Source: Schoenoplectus triqueter
Taxonomy: Eukaryota; Streptophyta; Magnoliopsida; Poales; Cyperaceae
DNA length: 41,685 nucleotides
Direction: 5' to 3'
Assembly (NCBI GenBank): GCA_964058805.1
Contig: CAXKVV010000598.1
Coordinates: 1-41,685, forward strand
The notes under the pieces were generated by a model. That model did no database searches, was not told the origin of the DNA, and saw only the letters and a program-made list of their open reading frames with translations. The position numbers were made by a program, and so were the translations under genes. Shown one piece after another: positions 1-11,088 of the stretch. Position 1 is the stretch's first letter. Each line of letters opens with the position of its first letter.

Positions 1-712
1 GGTGAATGTCCAGATAGAGATGGAAATAAAACTGCACGTTAATTGCCAAAAAGTGCGGTTGTGAAACTGCGTATATGGCAAGGAGAAACAAAAGGCCGAA
101 TCATTCACGGTTTTCTTTTTGTTTACTTTAAGTAAATTTGCAATTTAACAACTAAATATTAATAAGAGGATCTTTAAAGTTTGCTCAAAAGTTGAAATTA
201 ATGACCAACTGATATCTTGGAACACCTTCAATTTACACGTACCATATAGAAGTTGACAAGCTGTAGATAGTAAGCCTCAACATGGATTAATTTATTTACA
301 ATTTTACTAGATTGTTGAAACTTGAAAGAAAGTACTAAACACACTTGGCTTGATGTATACAATTAATACCGTTAAGCAACCAAGGATTAAAATCTGGAGT
401 TCACTACCTTTTTTTTCTCAATATATTTTAAGATAGATAAATGTTAAATTCCTTTTTTTTCCCTTTTTGTTTCCTTTGTAAATACAGATCACATTAAAAA
501 AATAGAGAATAAGGGTGAAAACCCCTATATTGAATTTTTTTTGTACATATTTTTTTTTAAAATTAGGAAACATAATTTTACATGTGTCCATTACAATGAA
601 AACATTACAAAGTTCAAAAATCCCCATTACACACGCACTAAAGATCCCAACCGTCCCACACAGATATCCTCACGAACGATGTCCTTATCAGATCCAGTAG
701 GTACGTACCACT
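1..712. repeat. Left arm (outer part) of a large degraded inverted repeat
   Basis: Read in reverse complement, this stretch matches 3098-4722. Clear paired blocks are 1-20 with 4704-4722, the segment around 130-340 with 4345-4590, 375-500 with 3330-3508, and 590-712 with 3098-3190. Identity by eye is about 75-80%, so the duplication is old. The pairing runs up to base 1 of the window, so the true outer end may lie outside. The arms could be long terminal inverted repeats of a decayed DNA transposon or a fold-back duplication. I see no transposase remnant that decides between these. Confidence 0.8.
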
Positions 713-1584
713 CTCCTTTTTGATCCGTCACGCGACTATTCCTTCTGTACGTATTTTTTGCAGATTATATAATTAATTTACACCAAACCATGGAATATGA
801 TTTCGTCAACTAAAAACACAACGGTCCAAAGTTAATAAAAGCAAATAGAAACATAATGATATTGCAAGTACCAGTAATGTTACTGATAATTTCTCTTAGA
901 GAAAGTAAAAAAAAAACATCACTCGTGATATCTTGGCTCATAATGATATTGTAAGTATTAGTAACTTGATATTTATGTTAATCTTAATGTAGTTATTATT
1001 CAAGTTAATTCATTTAGTATTCAAGTAAGTATCTACTCCTATTTCTAATATTTAATATCGTGCATAATGAAATAATTATGCAAATATATCAAAACATAAA
1101 GTTTCGTAGATGAAAATTTTCTTCATCAACTTGATTATCTATTACTTTGAGATTTATTTTGTTATTATTTTTAATATATAAAATATTATTATTTTAATAA
1201 ATTTTTTATTAGGTAATAATATATATTAAATTATTATTATTTTATTTAATACCCAATTAGTTAATGAATTTGAACCCGATAAAATATTACAATCTGATAA
1301 TTGCCTTCCCTATGAAAATTCTGTATCCGCCACTGATTTCTTCGAGGAAGGTAAGCACGTGAGTTTGTCAAATACAACTCTTCCATTTGGAAAGTACGTA
1401 GGAGCTCATAAGAAGCTTAATTATGTTACAACATATATAAATCCTCATATACATAGTATCTATTTTTTGTGCATTGATCTAGTTTACAATTAACTACATC
1501 TCCGGCTAACTTCCGTACGACAATAATTACAACATGTGTAAACACACAGTGATAAAATTAGCATTCCTGGCCCTAACCGTGTTC
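713..1584. other. AT-rich stretch interrupting the left arm; no gene
   Basis: This segment has no counterpart in the right arm (which passes from about 3098 to 3060), so it looks like sequence inserted into the left arm. Part of it (about 1040-1335) resembles the hAT-type MITE at 1617-2007. No coding region is recognisable. Confidence 0.5.
1040..1335 (-). mobile_element. Partial copy of the ~400-bp hAT-type MITE family
   Basis: It shares blocks with the element at 1617-2007 in the same orientation: the ATTTAATAT..TG..TAATGAAATAATTATGCAAA-type block, the TTTGAACCCGATAA block and a right end reading CTGTATCCGCCACTG. The right terminus is intact-looking, while the left terminus cannot be found, so the copy is truncated or heavily diverged on that side. 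Confidence 0.5.
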
Positions 1585-1616
1585 TGGACTTTTGGGGTTG
1601 TAATCACGGTTGTGAG

Positions 1617-2007
1617 CAGGGGCGGATGCATAGCTTATTAAGAAGGTCAGTTGATCTCTTTGATTTTTAAAAATAGTGTTTTATGTTAAGATTTTGTTAA
1701 TCTGATCCTGTATTAAATTTCTGATCCCTCCTGAATTGTCTGATTATTTTTTATTGAGAAAAAATATTTAATATTGTGGATAACGAAAAAATTATGCAAA
1801 AATTCTAAAATATGAAATCTCATAGAGATTTTTTTTATCTCTATGATTAATTATTATTTTGATTTTGATTTTTTATTATTTTTAATATATAAAATATATT
1901 ATTTTAATAATTTAATTTAATATATGATTAGTTAATTATGTTTGAACCCGATAAGTTATTAAATCCGATTACTGACCCCCATGATCAAAATCCTACATCC
2001 GTCCCTG
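1617..2007 (-). mobile_element. hAT-type MITE (391 bp) inside the inverted-repeat arm
   Basis: Left end CAGGGGCGGATGCA and right end TGTAGGAT..-type sequence (TACATCCGTCCCTG on the plus strand) are inverted repeats with few mismatches. The flanking octamers are GTTGTGAG (1609-1616) and ACTATGAG (2008-2015), five of eight matching, which fits a decayed 8-bp hAT target duplication. The opposite arm of the large inverted repeat keeps an unbroken equivalent of the target near 3055-3065. The interior matches the elements at 28670-29087 and 36008-36438 in opposite orientation. Confidence 0.75.
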
Positions 2008-2068
2008 ACTATGAGCAGAGAAGATTTGATACAGACAGAAATAATTAAACAATTTTACCCCTAATTAT
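2008..2068. repeat. Left arm (inner part) of the large inverted repeat
   Basis: The sequence around AGATTTGATACAGACAGAAA and AACAATTTTACC pairs in reverse complement with 3014-3062. It is separated from the outer arm by the hAT MITE and another insertion. Confidence 0.7.
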
Positions 2069-3013
2069 GACCATTAACCTTTATCCAGATGTCTACCATA
2101 TTAGCTAACCTAATTATTGAAAGAGAGCCACTATGAATTGCTAAATTAAGTCTCTTTTTCCTAGTCATTTAGTCTTGTCATTTATTTTATTAATTATTTC
2201 ATTTAATTCGGATTCTATGAGATCGGTTCTCCGTTTACTTGTAGCAAAACGAATGAAATATTTGATAGACTTAAACTAAGACAATGTGCCGATTAAAATT
2301 TAACTTTAAAACACTATATAAATTAATAAAATTTAATCATGATGCATAAGAAAAATACAATAACATTTTAATTAAAAATATATCATCGGTCTTGTAATTA
2401 AAGTAATAGTAATTGTAAAAAATGAGACGAACTCATATTACAAATACTAATTTATAATAGAAGAAATTAAAATTAAATTTTTATCACAACATGTTAAATT
2501 CTGGCTTCATCTCTGAAGCAGGCTTGTACCAATTATAACATAGGGTAGCAAAACAAAAATAAAACATCCAAGACTCAACAGAAATATGAAACCCACATGT
2601 TTAAATAAATAAAAAAGCAAGAATAAAATAATAAAACATATTTTACTTGGGAAGTTTTCTGTTAGATCATTAGCATTCTCATCTGATACTTGTATTAACC
2701 GTTTCTTATATATATATAAACATATGGAATATGATTCTATTATCAAAGAAGTAAGCAAAAATCATAGTGGATAAAAAAAAATAAAAAAATGAGAACAATT
2801 TAATATTAAGAAAGTTTCTTTCATCTGATGACCGGCGCATACCTTGTGATTTATTAAATGAACCGAACTTTTCTTATATTTTTTGTATCGTTATGAAATT
2901 TATCGTTAATCCATACAGAAAGTATTGACTTCCCAATGCAGCACGGGTTTGACTAAATAGTGAATATCTCATTACTATGGCAATTAAAAGAAAGTTGAGA
3001 GTAATTAAATCAA
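2069..3013. other. Loop between the inverted-repeat arms; no gene seen
   Basis: About 0.95 kb of AT-rich sequence lies between the arms. The only open frame of note is 83 codons on the minus strand (2507-2758), which is low-complexity and hydrophobic, without a recognisable domain. I see nothing resembling a transposase. Confidence 0.5.
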
Positions 3014-3508
3014 CTAGAGGTAAAATTGTCTAATGATTTCTGTCCATATCAAATCTTGGCTGCCCATAGCCGCACCCCTAATTACTGGTACATGAGCATG
3101 GTAGGAACGTACATACTGGATCTGTTAAGGACATTGTGAGGATATCTATGTGGGACGGTTGGGATCTTTATTGTAATGGACACATGTAACAATTATGTTG
3201 CCTCATTTTAAAAGAAGTTATGGATAAAAAAAAAATCCACAATAGGGGCTTCACCCTTAAATCTCTCTTTTTATGGGGGAAAAATGAAGGTCAAGTCATA
3301 GATTTCATTAATCAGTGATCACAAAAATGTGATCTGTATTTACAAAGGAAACAAAAAAGAAAAAAAAAACAAGGAAAACAAAATAATAATGAATGACATT
3401 TGTGAAAAAAAAAGAAATTAACCTTTACCGATCTTAAAAAAATATTGAGAAAAAAATAGTGAACTCCAGAGGATAATCCTTAGTTGCGTTAACAGTATTG
3501 TATACCGT
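3014..3508. repeat. Right arm (inner part) of the large inverted repeat
   Basis: It pairs in reverse complement with 2008-2068 (3014-3062) and with 375-712 (3098-3508). Conserved landmarks include the blocks around TGGGACGGTTGGGATCTTTA and GTGATCTGTATTTACAAAGG. Confidence 0.8.
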
Positions 3509-3528
3509 AGTCAGTTCCATATAAAGTT

Positions 3529-3933
3529 TGGCTACGGTGATTCTATAAGCACTTCGGTCAAGTGTTTATGGATTGAATTTTAAAATATTGCGTCCGAAAT
3601 TTTAATTTAAATAGTTCAAAAAATTCTTCATATCATAATCTTATAAATTATCAATTTTCATCACGTTTGGAGTTAGTTTACTATACTTAATGATCTTTGA
3701 AAGATAGCAAAATTTGGCTTACAAAAATTAGTATTTTTAATTATTTTTAGAGCCATCTTTTAAAATTTATTAAGCATAGTAAACTAACTCCAAATTTGAT
3801 GAAAATTGATAATCTACAAGATTATGATATGAAGAATCTTTTGAGATATTTAAATTGAAATTTCAAGTACGGAATTTTAAAATTTGAGCCGTAAGTATTT
3901 CGGCTCGAAATGCTTATGGAATCATCGTAGCCA
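3529..3933. mobile_element. Palindromic MITE, 'GGCTACGGTGATTC' family
   Basis: The 405-bp unit is palindromic over nearly its full length. Ends are TGGCTACGGTGATTC and, read inward from the other side, TGGCTACGATGATTC. Inner arms repeat AACTAACTCCAAA and ATTGATAAT blocks in inverted order. It interrupts the right arm of the large inverted repeat and is followed by a (TA)n tract. The same family occurs at 11488-11849 and more distantly at 13618-14004. Confidence 0.85.
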
Positions 3934-4339
3934 GTCTATATATATATATATTATAATCTCTCTATATTAAAATTTAAAAATGTCATTCTGTTCGAACATA
4001 AAATATGGTAGCAAATAAAGTAAAAAGCAAATATAATTAATCAATTGCTTTTATACAGTAATCATAGTTTTTCTAAAAAAAATGCAATAATTAAATTTCA
4101 AATTTGATAAATTTGCCAGATAAATGATATCTTTTAGGAAAGTGATAATATCAATTGTATAACTTTTAATGCAGCGAATGTGTTATGAATTTAACAAAGA
4201 TTTTAATATTTTTTTTACAAGTTATCGCCTCACATAAGAAAATCTTTAATATATCTAACAATTCATATTCTCTTAAAAAAATAATCAACAAATTTCAGTC
4301 AATCTTAACAGTTGAGGAATCAGAACACTTACATAATTA
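3934..4339. other. AT-rich segment absent from the opposite arm; no gene
   Basis: The left arm passes directly from its equivalent of 3508 to its equivalent of 4340, so this stretch together with the MITE before it is extra sequence in the right arm or a deletion in the left. Nothing coding is visible. Confidence 0.5.
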
Positions 4340-4722
4340 ACAAGTGTTTTTAGTACTTTCTTTCAATTTGTAAATTAATTAATCCATGTTGATACTTACT
4401 ATTTACAGCTTGTCAACCTCTATGTGGTAAAGCGGAAGGTGCTAAGCTGCTAGCTGATTAAACTTATGTCCTCCAAGAAATCAATTAGTCATTAATTTTA
4501 ATTTTTGAGCAAAATTTAAAGACCCTCTTATATATATATTTAGTTGTTAAATAATTTTAATTTTAACTTAAATTGCAAATTTAGTTGAAGTGAAGAAAAA
4601 GAAAATCGTCAAGGATTCGATCGGCCTTTTGTTCTCCTTGTCATATACGCAGTTCCACACCCGTACTACTTTTTTGCAATTAACATGCATTTTTATTTCC
4701 ATCTCCATCTAGACGTCCACCT
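4340..4722. repeat. Right arm (outer part) of the large inverted repeat
   Basis: It pairs with 1-345 in reverse complement. The match ends abruptly at 4722, opposite base 1 of the window. Confidence 0.8.
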
Positions 4723-5986
4723 AATTTTGCTGTCTCAATTCCTTTTCCACCTTCCTACAACCACAAAATATCATTTAGGACCCACTCATGCAGCAACAAG
4801 TACTTATATATGAAATAAATAAGAGTCCAAACCTCAACTATTACATATTTCAAATGGCACATGCTTATTATTGATTGATGCATGGATTCCATCAACAGTA
4901 AAAAAAATCAGTACCATGCGTCAATAATGAAACCTTGTGGAGCTTATAGTGATAATCAGACGGATCAGATCCGATCAGTTTGAACTACTAAAAAAATTGG
5001 ATTGAATTGGGTTGGGATATGGTTAGATCAATTTATATGTTGATTATTTTTTCAGATTTTAAACTATTATATATGTTGAATGTCATTTGATTTCGAATTG
5101 GATCTGATCGGATTGGATTCGGGTCCGAATAAATCGGATCAGATTTTGACAACTCTAGCTACACAGTTGACCATGTTTCCTTAGCTAGGATTATGATCAA
5201 TTTAAATATCTTATGCAACAGTTCAGAAGAATAGTAGGGTAGGATGCTTTCTGTTTTACAAAGTACATCTACAAACTAAATGTTTTATTAGTTTTAACAA
5301 ATGAAATTATCCTTATGTATGAATGTATCTGATAGGCTGATAGCCACTTGCTTTTAGCCCTTTTTAGCTTCTATTCTTTCATTTTCTATAAGATTCCTTC
5401 CATAAACCGTTACAAGCATGCATCAAGTGCATGAATTAACACTGGAACAAAACGGGTATTTAGCAAGGGCACATTATTTGATCAAAGTTTATACAGAAGT
5501 AGCTAAAATTTTTAACCACTTCTTATTTAGTGCTGTACTCGTTATAGCTGATGTAGTAAGGTGTTATAGCAACTGGGATTTGTGGTGCAGTTAAAGATTG
5601 AAAACTGATGTTGTAAAATAGCTAAACACCTTTTTTTGAGCTCTTTCAACACCAAATTAACGATGTAGTTAATTTGATTAGATATGACAAAATAATAATT
5701 TTCTTTAACGCAGATCTCATCTTTAGCGCAACACTACAAATTCAATCAAAATTCTGATTATTTTATATTTGCACATATATTAAGTTGTAACTTTTCATAA
5801 TATTACGCAATTATATTTAAATAAAAAAACAACATGCCAGCAATTAATTAAGAACCGCTTTGAAAATATCATTCAAAAATTATACAAAACAATCCTAATT
5901 AACAAATATAATCATAATGTGAATATACAAAATGTCATAATTCAAATATCAAAAGTTTCAATTTTAACCCTAACTATTATTCTTAA
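4723..5986. other. AT-rich spacer with a short repeat fragment; no gene
   Basis: No convincing open frame is present. About 4965-5157 reads like the right part of a dispersed element ending TTTTGACAACTCTA, with repeated GGATC/GATCGGAT words. A weak, decayed inverted repeat may span about 5454-5633, but I do not annotate it. Confidence 0.5.
4965..5157. repeat. Fragment of a dispersed plant repeat (TIR-type end at right)
   Basis: Words such as GGATCAGATCCGATC and GATCTGATCGGATTGGAT recur, and the right end reads GATTTTGACAACTCTA. This resembles the ends of the hAT-like element at 36492-36773, which also carries GATCTGATC/GACCCGA words. No matching left terminus is visible. Confidence 0.4.
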
Positions 5987-6239
5987 GGTTGTGCTTCGGA
6001 GCTCAAAAAAGAGGGTGAGCCGAAGAAAGGGGAAGAGAGTGCAGAGATCGGATTCGCTCCCGAGTTCAGTAACGAAGGGGTAAAGAAAGTGCAGCGAGGT
6101 TAATAGAGAACTTCGTTCTATTCAATCTTCTTAAAAAAATTTCACCTCTGATTTTTGAGTTATAATCTTTAAACCTCCATTTCTTCTCATCTTTTCCTCT
6201 CCCATCCCTTTCCTTCTCCCTCAGATTTGGGAGCACAGC
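5987..6239. mobile_element. MITE with TTAA flanks (PIF/Harbinger- or piggyBac-like)
   Basis: The ends are inverted: GGTTGTGCTTCGGAG on the left and, inward from the right, GCTGTGCTCCCAAATC. Subterminal purine-rich (left) and pyrimidine-rich (right) stretches also pair. TTAA occurs immediately outside both ends (5983-5986 and 6240-6243). The terminal sequence resembles Tourist-type MITEs, which duplicate TTA/TAA. A four-base TTAA duplication would suggest piggyBac instead. I cannot choose between them. Confidence 0.65.
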
Positions 6240-6565
6240 TTAAGATGACTTTTATCCTTTACTGTATCTTCATCATCGACAATCATACCTTCAATCTCTA
6301 ATCTAATCAAAATCGGAATTTAATTTTGATTCGAACTTTCTGCCACATCATTAGTGCTTTTTTTAGTATGAGTATGTCCATACATTAGTGCTTTTTTTAG
6401 TATTGTATATCAAATTGGTATTGCAATACAGAGTTGCAAGTCCAATATAAATAGAAAAGAGATAATATTTAGAAAGAATTGTTAAAATTTAAAAGGTGAT
6501 AATGTGGCCAAAGGAGGGAAATAGCAACACCAAACCTAAATATGTAGCAGTTCTTATATTGCTAC
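6240..6565. other. AT-rich spacer, nothing recognised
   Basis: A short duplicated phrase (TTAGTGCTTTTTTTAGTA) occurs twice near 6350-6405. No coding sequence or other element is visible. Confidence 0.4.
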
Positions 6566-7022
6566 TGTTGAAAATATAAACTTAATTAATATTTTCTTGA
6601 AGTTTGTTGTCCAGTCAATATAATTTAATGCTGATTCATTAGGAATTTTGACAAACCATCCGGACTTTGTTTTAGATATATGAGCTATGAATTTAAAGCT
6701 CTTAAAGTCTAGTTTTTAATGGTTCAAGTTTCAAGTCGTTTGGAGTTTTCTAGAGAAAGTTATGACAGTTTTAATAGAGATAGGTCAGATTTGACTGAGC
6801 TGCTTAGTTTTCTGTTTTTATATTTATTACGAATTTTAGAGTTTTCTTTTTGATTTTTTAGCTCTATAAATATAGTTGTAATCTGTTACTTTGCAAGACA
6901 ATGTAAGAGAGATAATATAATAGAGAATTACAAAGAGTTTTTCAGATAATAATTTGTTTGTTTCCTCCATCTCTTCTCTCTACCACTATATGAATTGTAT
7001 CCACTATTAAATATACTCAACA
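6566..7022 (+). mobile_element. Solo LTR of a retrotransposon
   Basis: The 457-bp unit begins TGTTGA and ends TCAACA, the standard TG...CA inverted termini. It is bracketed by a perfect 5-bp target duplication, GCTAC at 6561-6565 and 7023-7027. An internal TATA box (6865-6872) followed by an AT-rich R/U5-like part gives the usual U3-R-U5 order and sets the plus orientation. There is no internal coding region or second LTR, so this is the product of LTR-LTR recombination. Length and termini fit a copia-type LTR. It is unrelated in sequence to the 350-bp LTRs at 20569-23190. Confidence 0.88.
6865..6872 (+). promoter_or_regulatory. TATA box inside the solo LTR
   Basis: TATAAATA in the context GCTCTATAAATATAG is a strong plant TATA motif at the expected U3/R position of the LTR. 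It lies 265 bp upstream of the DUF688-type start codon and could drive read-through transcription into that gene. Confidence 0.55.
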
Positions 7023-7087
7023 GCTACTTCTCACTTTTTTGTTGTAGTGTAAATCACTCCTAATTCACCCTTCAGAAATTCTAACCA

Positions 7088-7094
7088 TATATAA
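7088..7094 (+). promoter_or_regulatory. Candidate TATA box of the DUF688-type gene
   Basis: TATATAA lies 43 bases upstream of the ATG at 7137, predicting a very short leader of roughly 15-20 bases. The alternative is transcription from the LTR TATA box at 6865. Confidence 0.4.
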
Positions 7095-7136
7095 CTCGCT
7101 ACATCCTAACCCTACCCAAAACAAGAAAAAAAGGGT

Positions 7137-7616
7137 ATGAACAGACATAAAATCACAGGTCCCCCACAAGCGGTACCGTTCTCATGGGAGCACTTACCTG
7201 GGATACCAAAGATCACTGTGCAAATGGATGAGAACCCAGAACCAGTTTCAGTACACCGAACAACAATGTGGCCTCTGCATTGTTCACCACACGTCGACCA
7301 GAAGGGCATGTCCCACGGGCTGTATATACCACTGCCGCCATGTAGGTTTCCACCAAATCAGACATGGAACCGGAAAGGCGTCACACACCTAGAGGAAGAC
7401 CCCTTTCTTGCGGCTTTCATCGAGTGTACCAAATCAGTAGAGGAGAAAGAGAGAACAACGAAGGCCAAGAAGAAAGCTATGAGAAGAAACAGAATTAAGC
7501 TGCTCTGGCTCGGTTCCAGATTCTCGTGCAAGAATTCGTGTAGTGTGAGGGAGGGCAATTTGAAGCGCAACTTCGAAGAATATGAACAGGAAATTTTCAT
7601 ACATCAGTATCAGTAA
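7137..7616 (+). CDS. DUF688-type plant protein, single exon
   Basis: The product is a 159-residue protein of unknown molecular role. Its N-terminal motif VPFSWEHLPGIPK (residues 13-25) is close to the plant DUF688 signature, in which a V-P-F-x-W-E core precedes a P-G-x-P-K. A second conserved-looking stretch is LPPCRFPP (66-73), and a third is EEDPFLAAFIECTKS (86-100), which resembles the D-P-F-x-x-A-x-x-E-C-T-K block of the same family. The tail is lysine/arginine-rich (about 104-121) and could act as a nuclear or nucleic-acid-binding signal. There is no signal peptide or membrane segment. The first in-frame ATG is used and follows an in-frame leader without another ATG. A solo LTR ends 114 bases upstream and an hAT MITE begins 79 bases downstream, so mobile elements closely bracket the gene. 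The family call comes from motif memory, not a search. Confidence 0.75.
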   Translation: MNRHKITGPPQAVPFSWEHLPGIPKITVQMDENPEPVSVHRTTMWPLHCSPHVDQKGMSHGLYIPLPPCRFPPNQTWNRKGVTHLEEDPFLAAFIECTKSVEEKERTTKAKKKAMRRNRIKLLWLGSRFSCKNSCSVREGNLKRNFEEYEQEIFIHQYQ

Positions 7617-7695
7617 CAAAAATATTGAAATTAATGTCGGCAGTTTGATGTTGATGGGTCTTCGATACTGGTAAAACTGATTATGAGCGTGTGCG

Positions 7696-7845
7696 CAGTG
7701 GCAGAGCCAGCTTAAGAAACAAGCCTAGACACACTTTCATCTATATTTTTTTGGCTCAAGACAATAATTTATTACTATATTGCTTATTTTCAAAATTCAA
7801 GCTCAGACACTGATTTGGGCTTGCCTCTATACAGATCCGCCCCTG
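7696..7845. mobile_element. hAT-type MITE (150 bp) with perfect 8-bp target duplication
   Basis: Ends are CAGTGGCAGAGCC and, inward from the right, CAGGGGCGGATCT, typical of plant hAT non-autonomous elements. CGTGTGCG occurs on both sides (7688-7695 and 7846-7853), an exact 8-bp duplication. The element sits just after the DUF688-type stop codon, probably in its 3' untranslated region. Confidence 0.88.
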
Positions 7846-7853
7846 CGTGTGCG

Positions 7854-8877
7854 TGCGTGTGACATAATTTCTTGAATTCGCATGCCCTAGAGTGTTGTAT
7901 GGGTAAAATAACCGTTGTTCGTCCCTTAAATTTAGAAGGCATCGTTGTGATTGTTCTATCCGCGGGTTAAATCTGATAACCATTCTAAATTCAGACAGTC
8001 AGTATACACATACAATATTATAGAGAACTCGTACCCCTTTTTTCGCTCAATTACACATAACACAGGTGTAAATTAACATGCAACAGTTGAATTTTTTTTA
8101 GCGCACTAAAACATTACTCTAACATTGAATGATTGGAGCAGTAGCAACCGGACATGCGCAATAAGCATATTCAAATCGTGTTATTTATCCTTATGACTCA
8201 TATTATCTGATCTCCATGCGGTCTCCATTTTATTGTAATTTAATTACATAGCAATAAACTTTTTAACTAAAATATTATTCAATGAATGAATTTGGACTGT
8301 TCCACTTTGATAGGGCCTAATCTCTGCTAGACCCATCAGGAAATCAATTTTGGATGCTCAAAAAGAACAATGAGTACAAGAAACTAACCGTCTAGTCGGA
8401 CTCTTGTTTCGACATATTCATTTTCACTCTCAAGGATGATCTATAAATACAAGCTTAAAAAAATCTACAGAGAGAGATTCACGATTTACCTTACACACAC
8501 TGATACTAAAGTAAAATATGTAAGGTACTCATTATATTATATCTATACCGAGCATCCAATATCACACTTAAATTAAGATCTTTCATGCTGTATATATGCA
8601 CATTCCTATTTGGGAGATCCAAGACCTTTATGTAGTTGACAACCAAGGCCCATTTGGAGACATTATGAGAGACGAAATGAAAGACAACTACAATGGGATA
8701 ATAACCAAACAAATTTCATATATTGGCGCTGGAGGCCCAAAATTTATATGATATATTTGTGAAAGACTCTGGGCTTCCAAAGAGGTACCACAAGGAAATG
8801 TTCTCAAGATATCCATGTGGCATCAACATGTTGTGACAAACCTTATCATAGAGCAGTTGGATACTTAAGCTTCAGTT
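7854..8877. other. No recognised gene; one promoter-like TATA motif
   Basis: CTATAAATAC near 8440-8450 on the plus strand resembles a TATA box, but no convincing reading frame follows it. A 68-codon minus-strand frame (8506-8712) has no recognisable domain. The more balanced base composition of 8280-8870 suggests old retroelement or gene debris. Confidence 0.4.
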
Positions 8878-9275
8878 TATAAAATGGGAAGGGATACTTA
8901 ACAATAGCTATTTTGATAATAGATATTTAAATAAATATGAAAACAATTTACAAAATAAAAAAAATATAGATATATTTTTCTATTTATAGATTGACGGTGA
9001 TTCAAATTTCATGCAATTTCATTATTATTTGATAGTCCATTAAATTTCGTTAAATTAGAATTGTTATAAATTATATAATATTTTGATGGTCTTTGATGAA
9101 CTAGCAAACCATAATGAAATTATATGAAATTTGAATCACCATTAATCTATAAGTAAAAGAATATATATGTAAGATTTTTTTTCTATTTTTATAATTTTTT
9201 TCATATTTATTTGGAGTTTCATTGTCAATATTGTCAAGATAACCCATTGTCAAGGGATCCCTTCCTATTTTGATA
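8878..9275. mobile_element. Palindromic MITE of about 400 bp
   Basis: The left end (ATAAAATGGGAAGGGATAC, then TTTTGATAATAG) is the inverse of the right end (GGGATCCCTTCCTATTTTGA). Inner arms pair too: GATTCAAATTTCATGCAATTTC on the left is inverted as GAAATTATATGAAATTTGAATC on the right. No clean target duplication could be fixed. Confidence 0.75.
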
Positions 9276-11088
9276 CAAGTTCCCTGAAGACTTCTGTATT
9301 TATAGCAAGTATCAAAATATTTTTAAACGTATATCTTCCTTTCTTATTTGAAACGTTCATATACAATTTTCATATCAATTGCCATGCATGTACAGTAATT
9401 ACTCGCTTGTTGACTGTAAGATAGATTGCAAATGGCGAGATATTCCAAGAACAACCACTGCCTAATTTACGAAATCAGAAATAATGATAGAAGATGCCCG
9501 ACCAAAGAAATAAAGTGTTCGGATTAAAAAAAAAGTTTATTTTTTGCTACATCAATGAAATTTTTTATTTTTAGTGATTTAAAGATGCATTCAAATGCCG
9601 ACTGACACCAACTTTAATTCCGTCACTATAATAAATTCAATAAAAAACCACATGCAATGGAGAGAAAAAATATCTTCCAACAAGGATATAAGTTTCTGTT
9701 TGGAAACAAGGATTATCAGATTCTTTAGAGTAACTAGGATTTAAACTAATTTAACTTAATTTGGATTGCAACTTGCACGTGCAAAATGGTATACGAGGAC
9801 AAGGAACCAAGAGGTATCCGAGGTGTGTGCATTGAATTCCTGTCTTAGTCTCACTAAATCATTAGTTCATTTCCTATTTATTCCCAATAATTCAACTCAG
9901 TTATATCGCCACCACACATACATGAAAAAAATATAATATTTTAAAACTTGTGCCCGTTCCTTTTCGCTTATTTTAGGAGTCTTATTTCTGCTTTCAAACA
10001 ATAGTATTTAAGATGGGATGATATATTGAAAAATAAACTTTTTGGACTTACAATCATACAACTGGAATCTACTCTGTATATTTTACAGTGCAGAGATCAT
10101 TTTGCAATATTTATTTTAAATTTTTTTTCTTATTGGACATAGCTGATTTGACAGTTAAATTTCATGCAAATTAAGTATTATATATACTACGGTTATTACT
10201 TGAGTTTCATCCCGATAATATAGTCCTTAAATAATTAATAATATAAAATTTTAAATATATTTAATAAAATTTCACATTAAATAAAATTTAAATATAATAT
10301 TTTTAAATACTAATTAATAATTATAATTATAATAATAATTATTATAATAATAAATAATATAATTAGATACATAATAATCTATAAATGATCATATAAAAAA
10401 GTTGAATGATCATATGAAAAGGTTAGATCATTTTAAAAGTTAAGTTTCACCTTAAATATTATTTTAAATAAGGGGAGAGAAACTATTTTATATAAACCCT
10501 TAGTTTGAAGAAGATGAAAAGATTTAAATAAAATCAACGGTTAAAAAAATGTGACATACTTGAAAATTTTGAAAGTTAACAAAGCAAGTTTTATTAATTT
10601 CAGAAGAACAAAAGTCTGACTTTTGTGGTATATATGGCAAACAAAATATATAATCTTTTTATGAGTAAATAGAAACATGATACATGAATATTATAAATAT
10701 AATTTCTTTAACTATGGATTTCAAATTTAAATCTTATTTAATATTTGTGGAAAAATGTCAAAAAAAAAATTGTCCAAGCGATCCTATCTCGTGCATTTTT
10801 AGGGTCGGTTCGTCTACAAACCACATTATAGGATTTAATTGGTTTTACGGCCTAAAATGAATTATTTCTCAAGTCCGTTTTGCAGCTCTTTTTGATGGAT
10901 TTTGATGTGTTTTCCCGTTCAATTCGCAACTCACTTTCGTTAAAGTGGAAAAATAAAATTCACTCAGACCCAATTAATTCTTCGCACTCGTCTCTGTATG
11001 TTCTCTTTCTTTGACATTTGTCAGAAGTTGTCAGCAAGTATATCTAATATAAAAACATTATTACTTTTTTTTTAATATTTACAGAGTT
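9276..11088. other. AT-rich spacer; no gene recognised
   Basis: No open frame of interest. Around 10220-10400 is an extremely AT-rich run with a self-complementary centre of ATAAT/ATTAT repeats near 10305-10360, possibly the remains of another hairpin element. About 10790-11030 has more balanced composition but no coding signal. Confidence 0.5.

Noticed and set aside
5454..5633. Possible decayed inverted repeat (GGTATTTAGC / GCTAAACACC)
   Set aside because: Only the outermost ten or so bases pair, and the arms do not continue.
7358..7619. Minus-strand frames of 61-80 codons opposite the DUF688-type gene
   Set aside because: They are antisense shadows of a frame with recognisable motifs.
8440..8712. 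TATA-like motif followed by a possible gene
   Set aside because: No plus-strand frame follows, and the minus-strand 68-codon frame has no domain.
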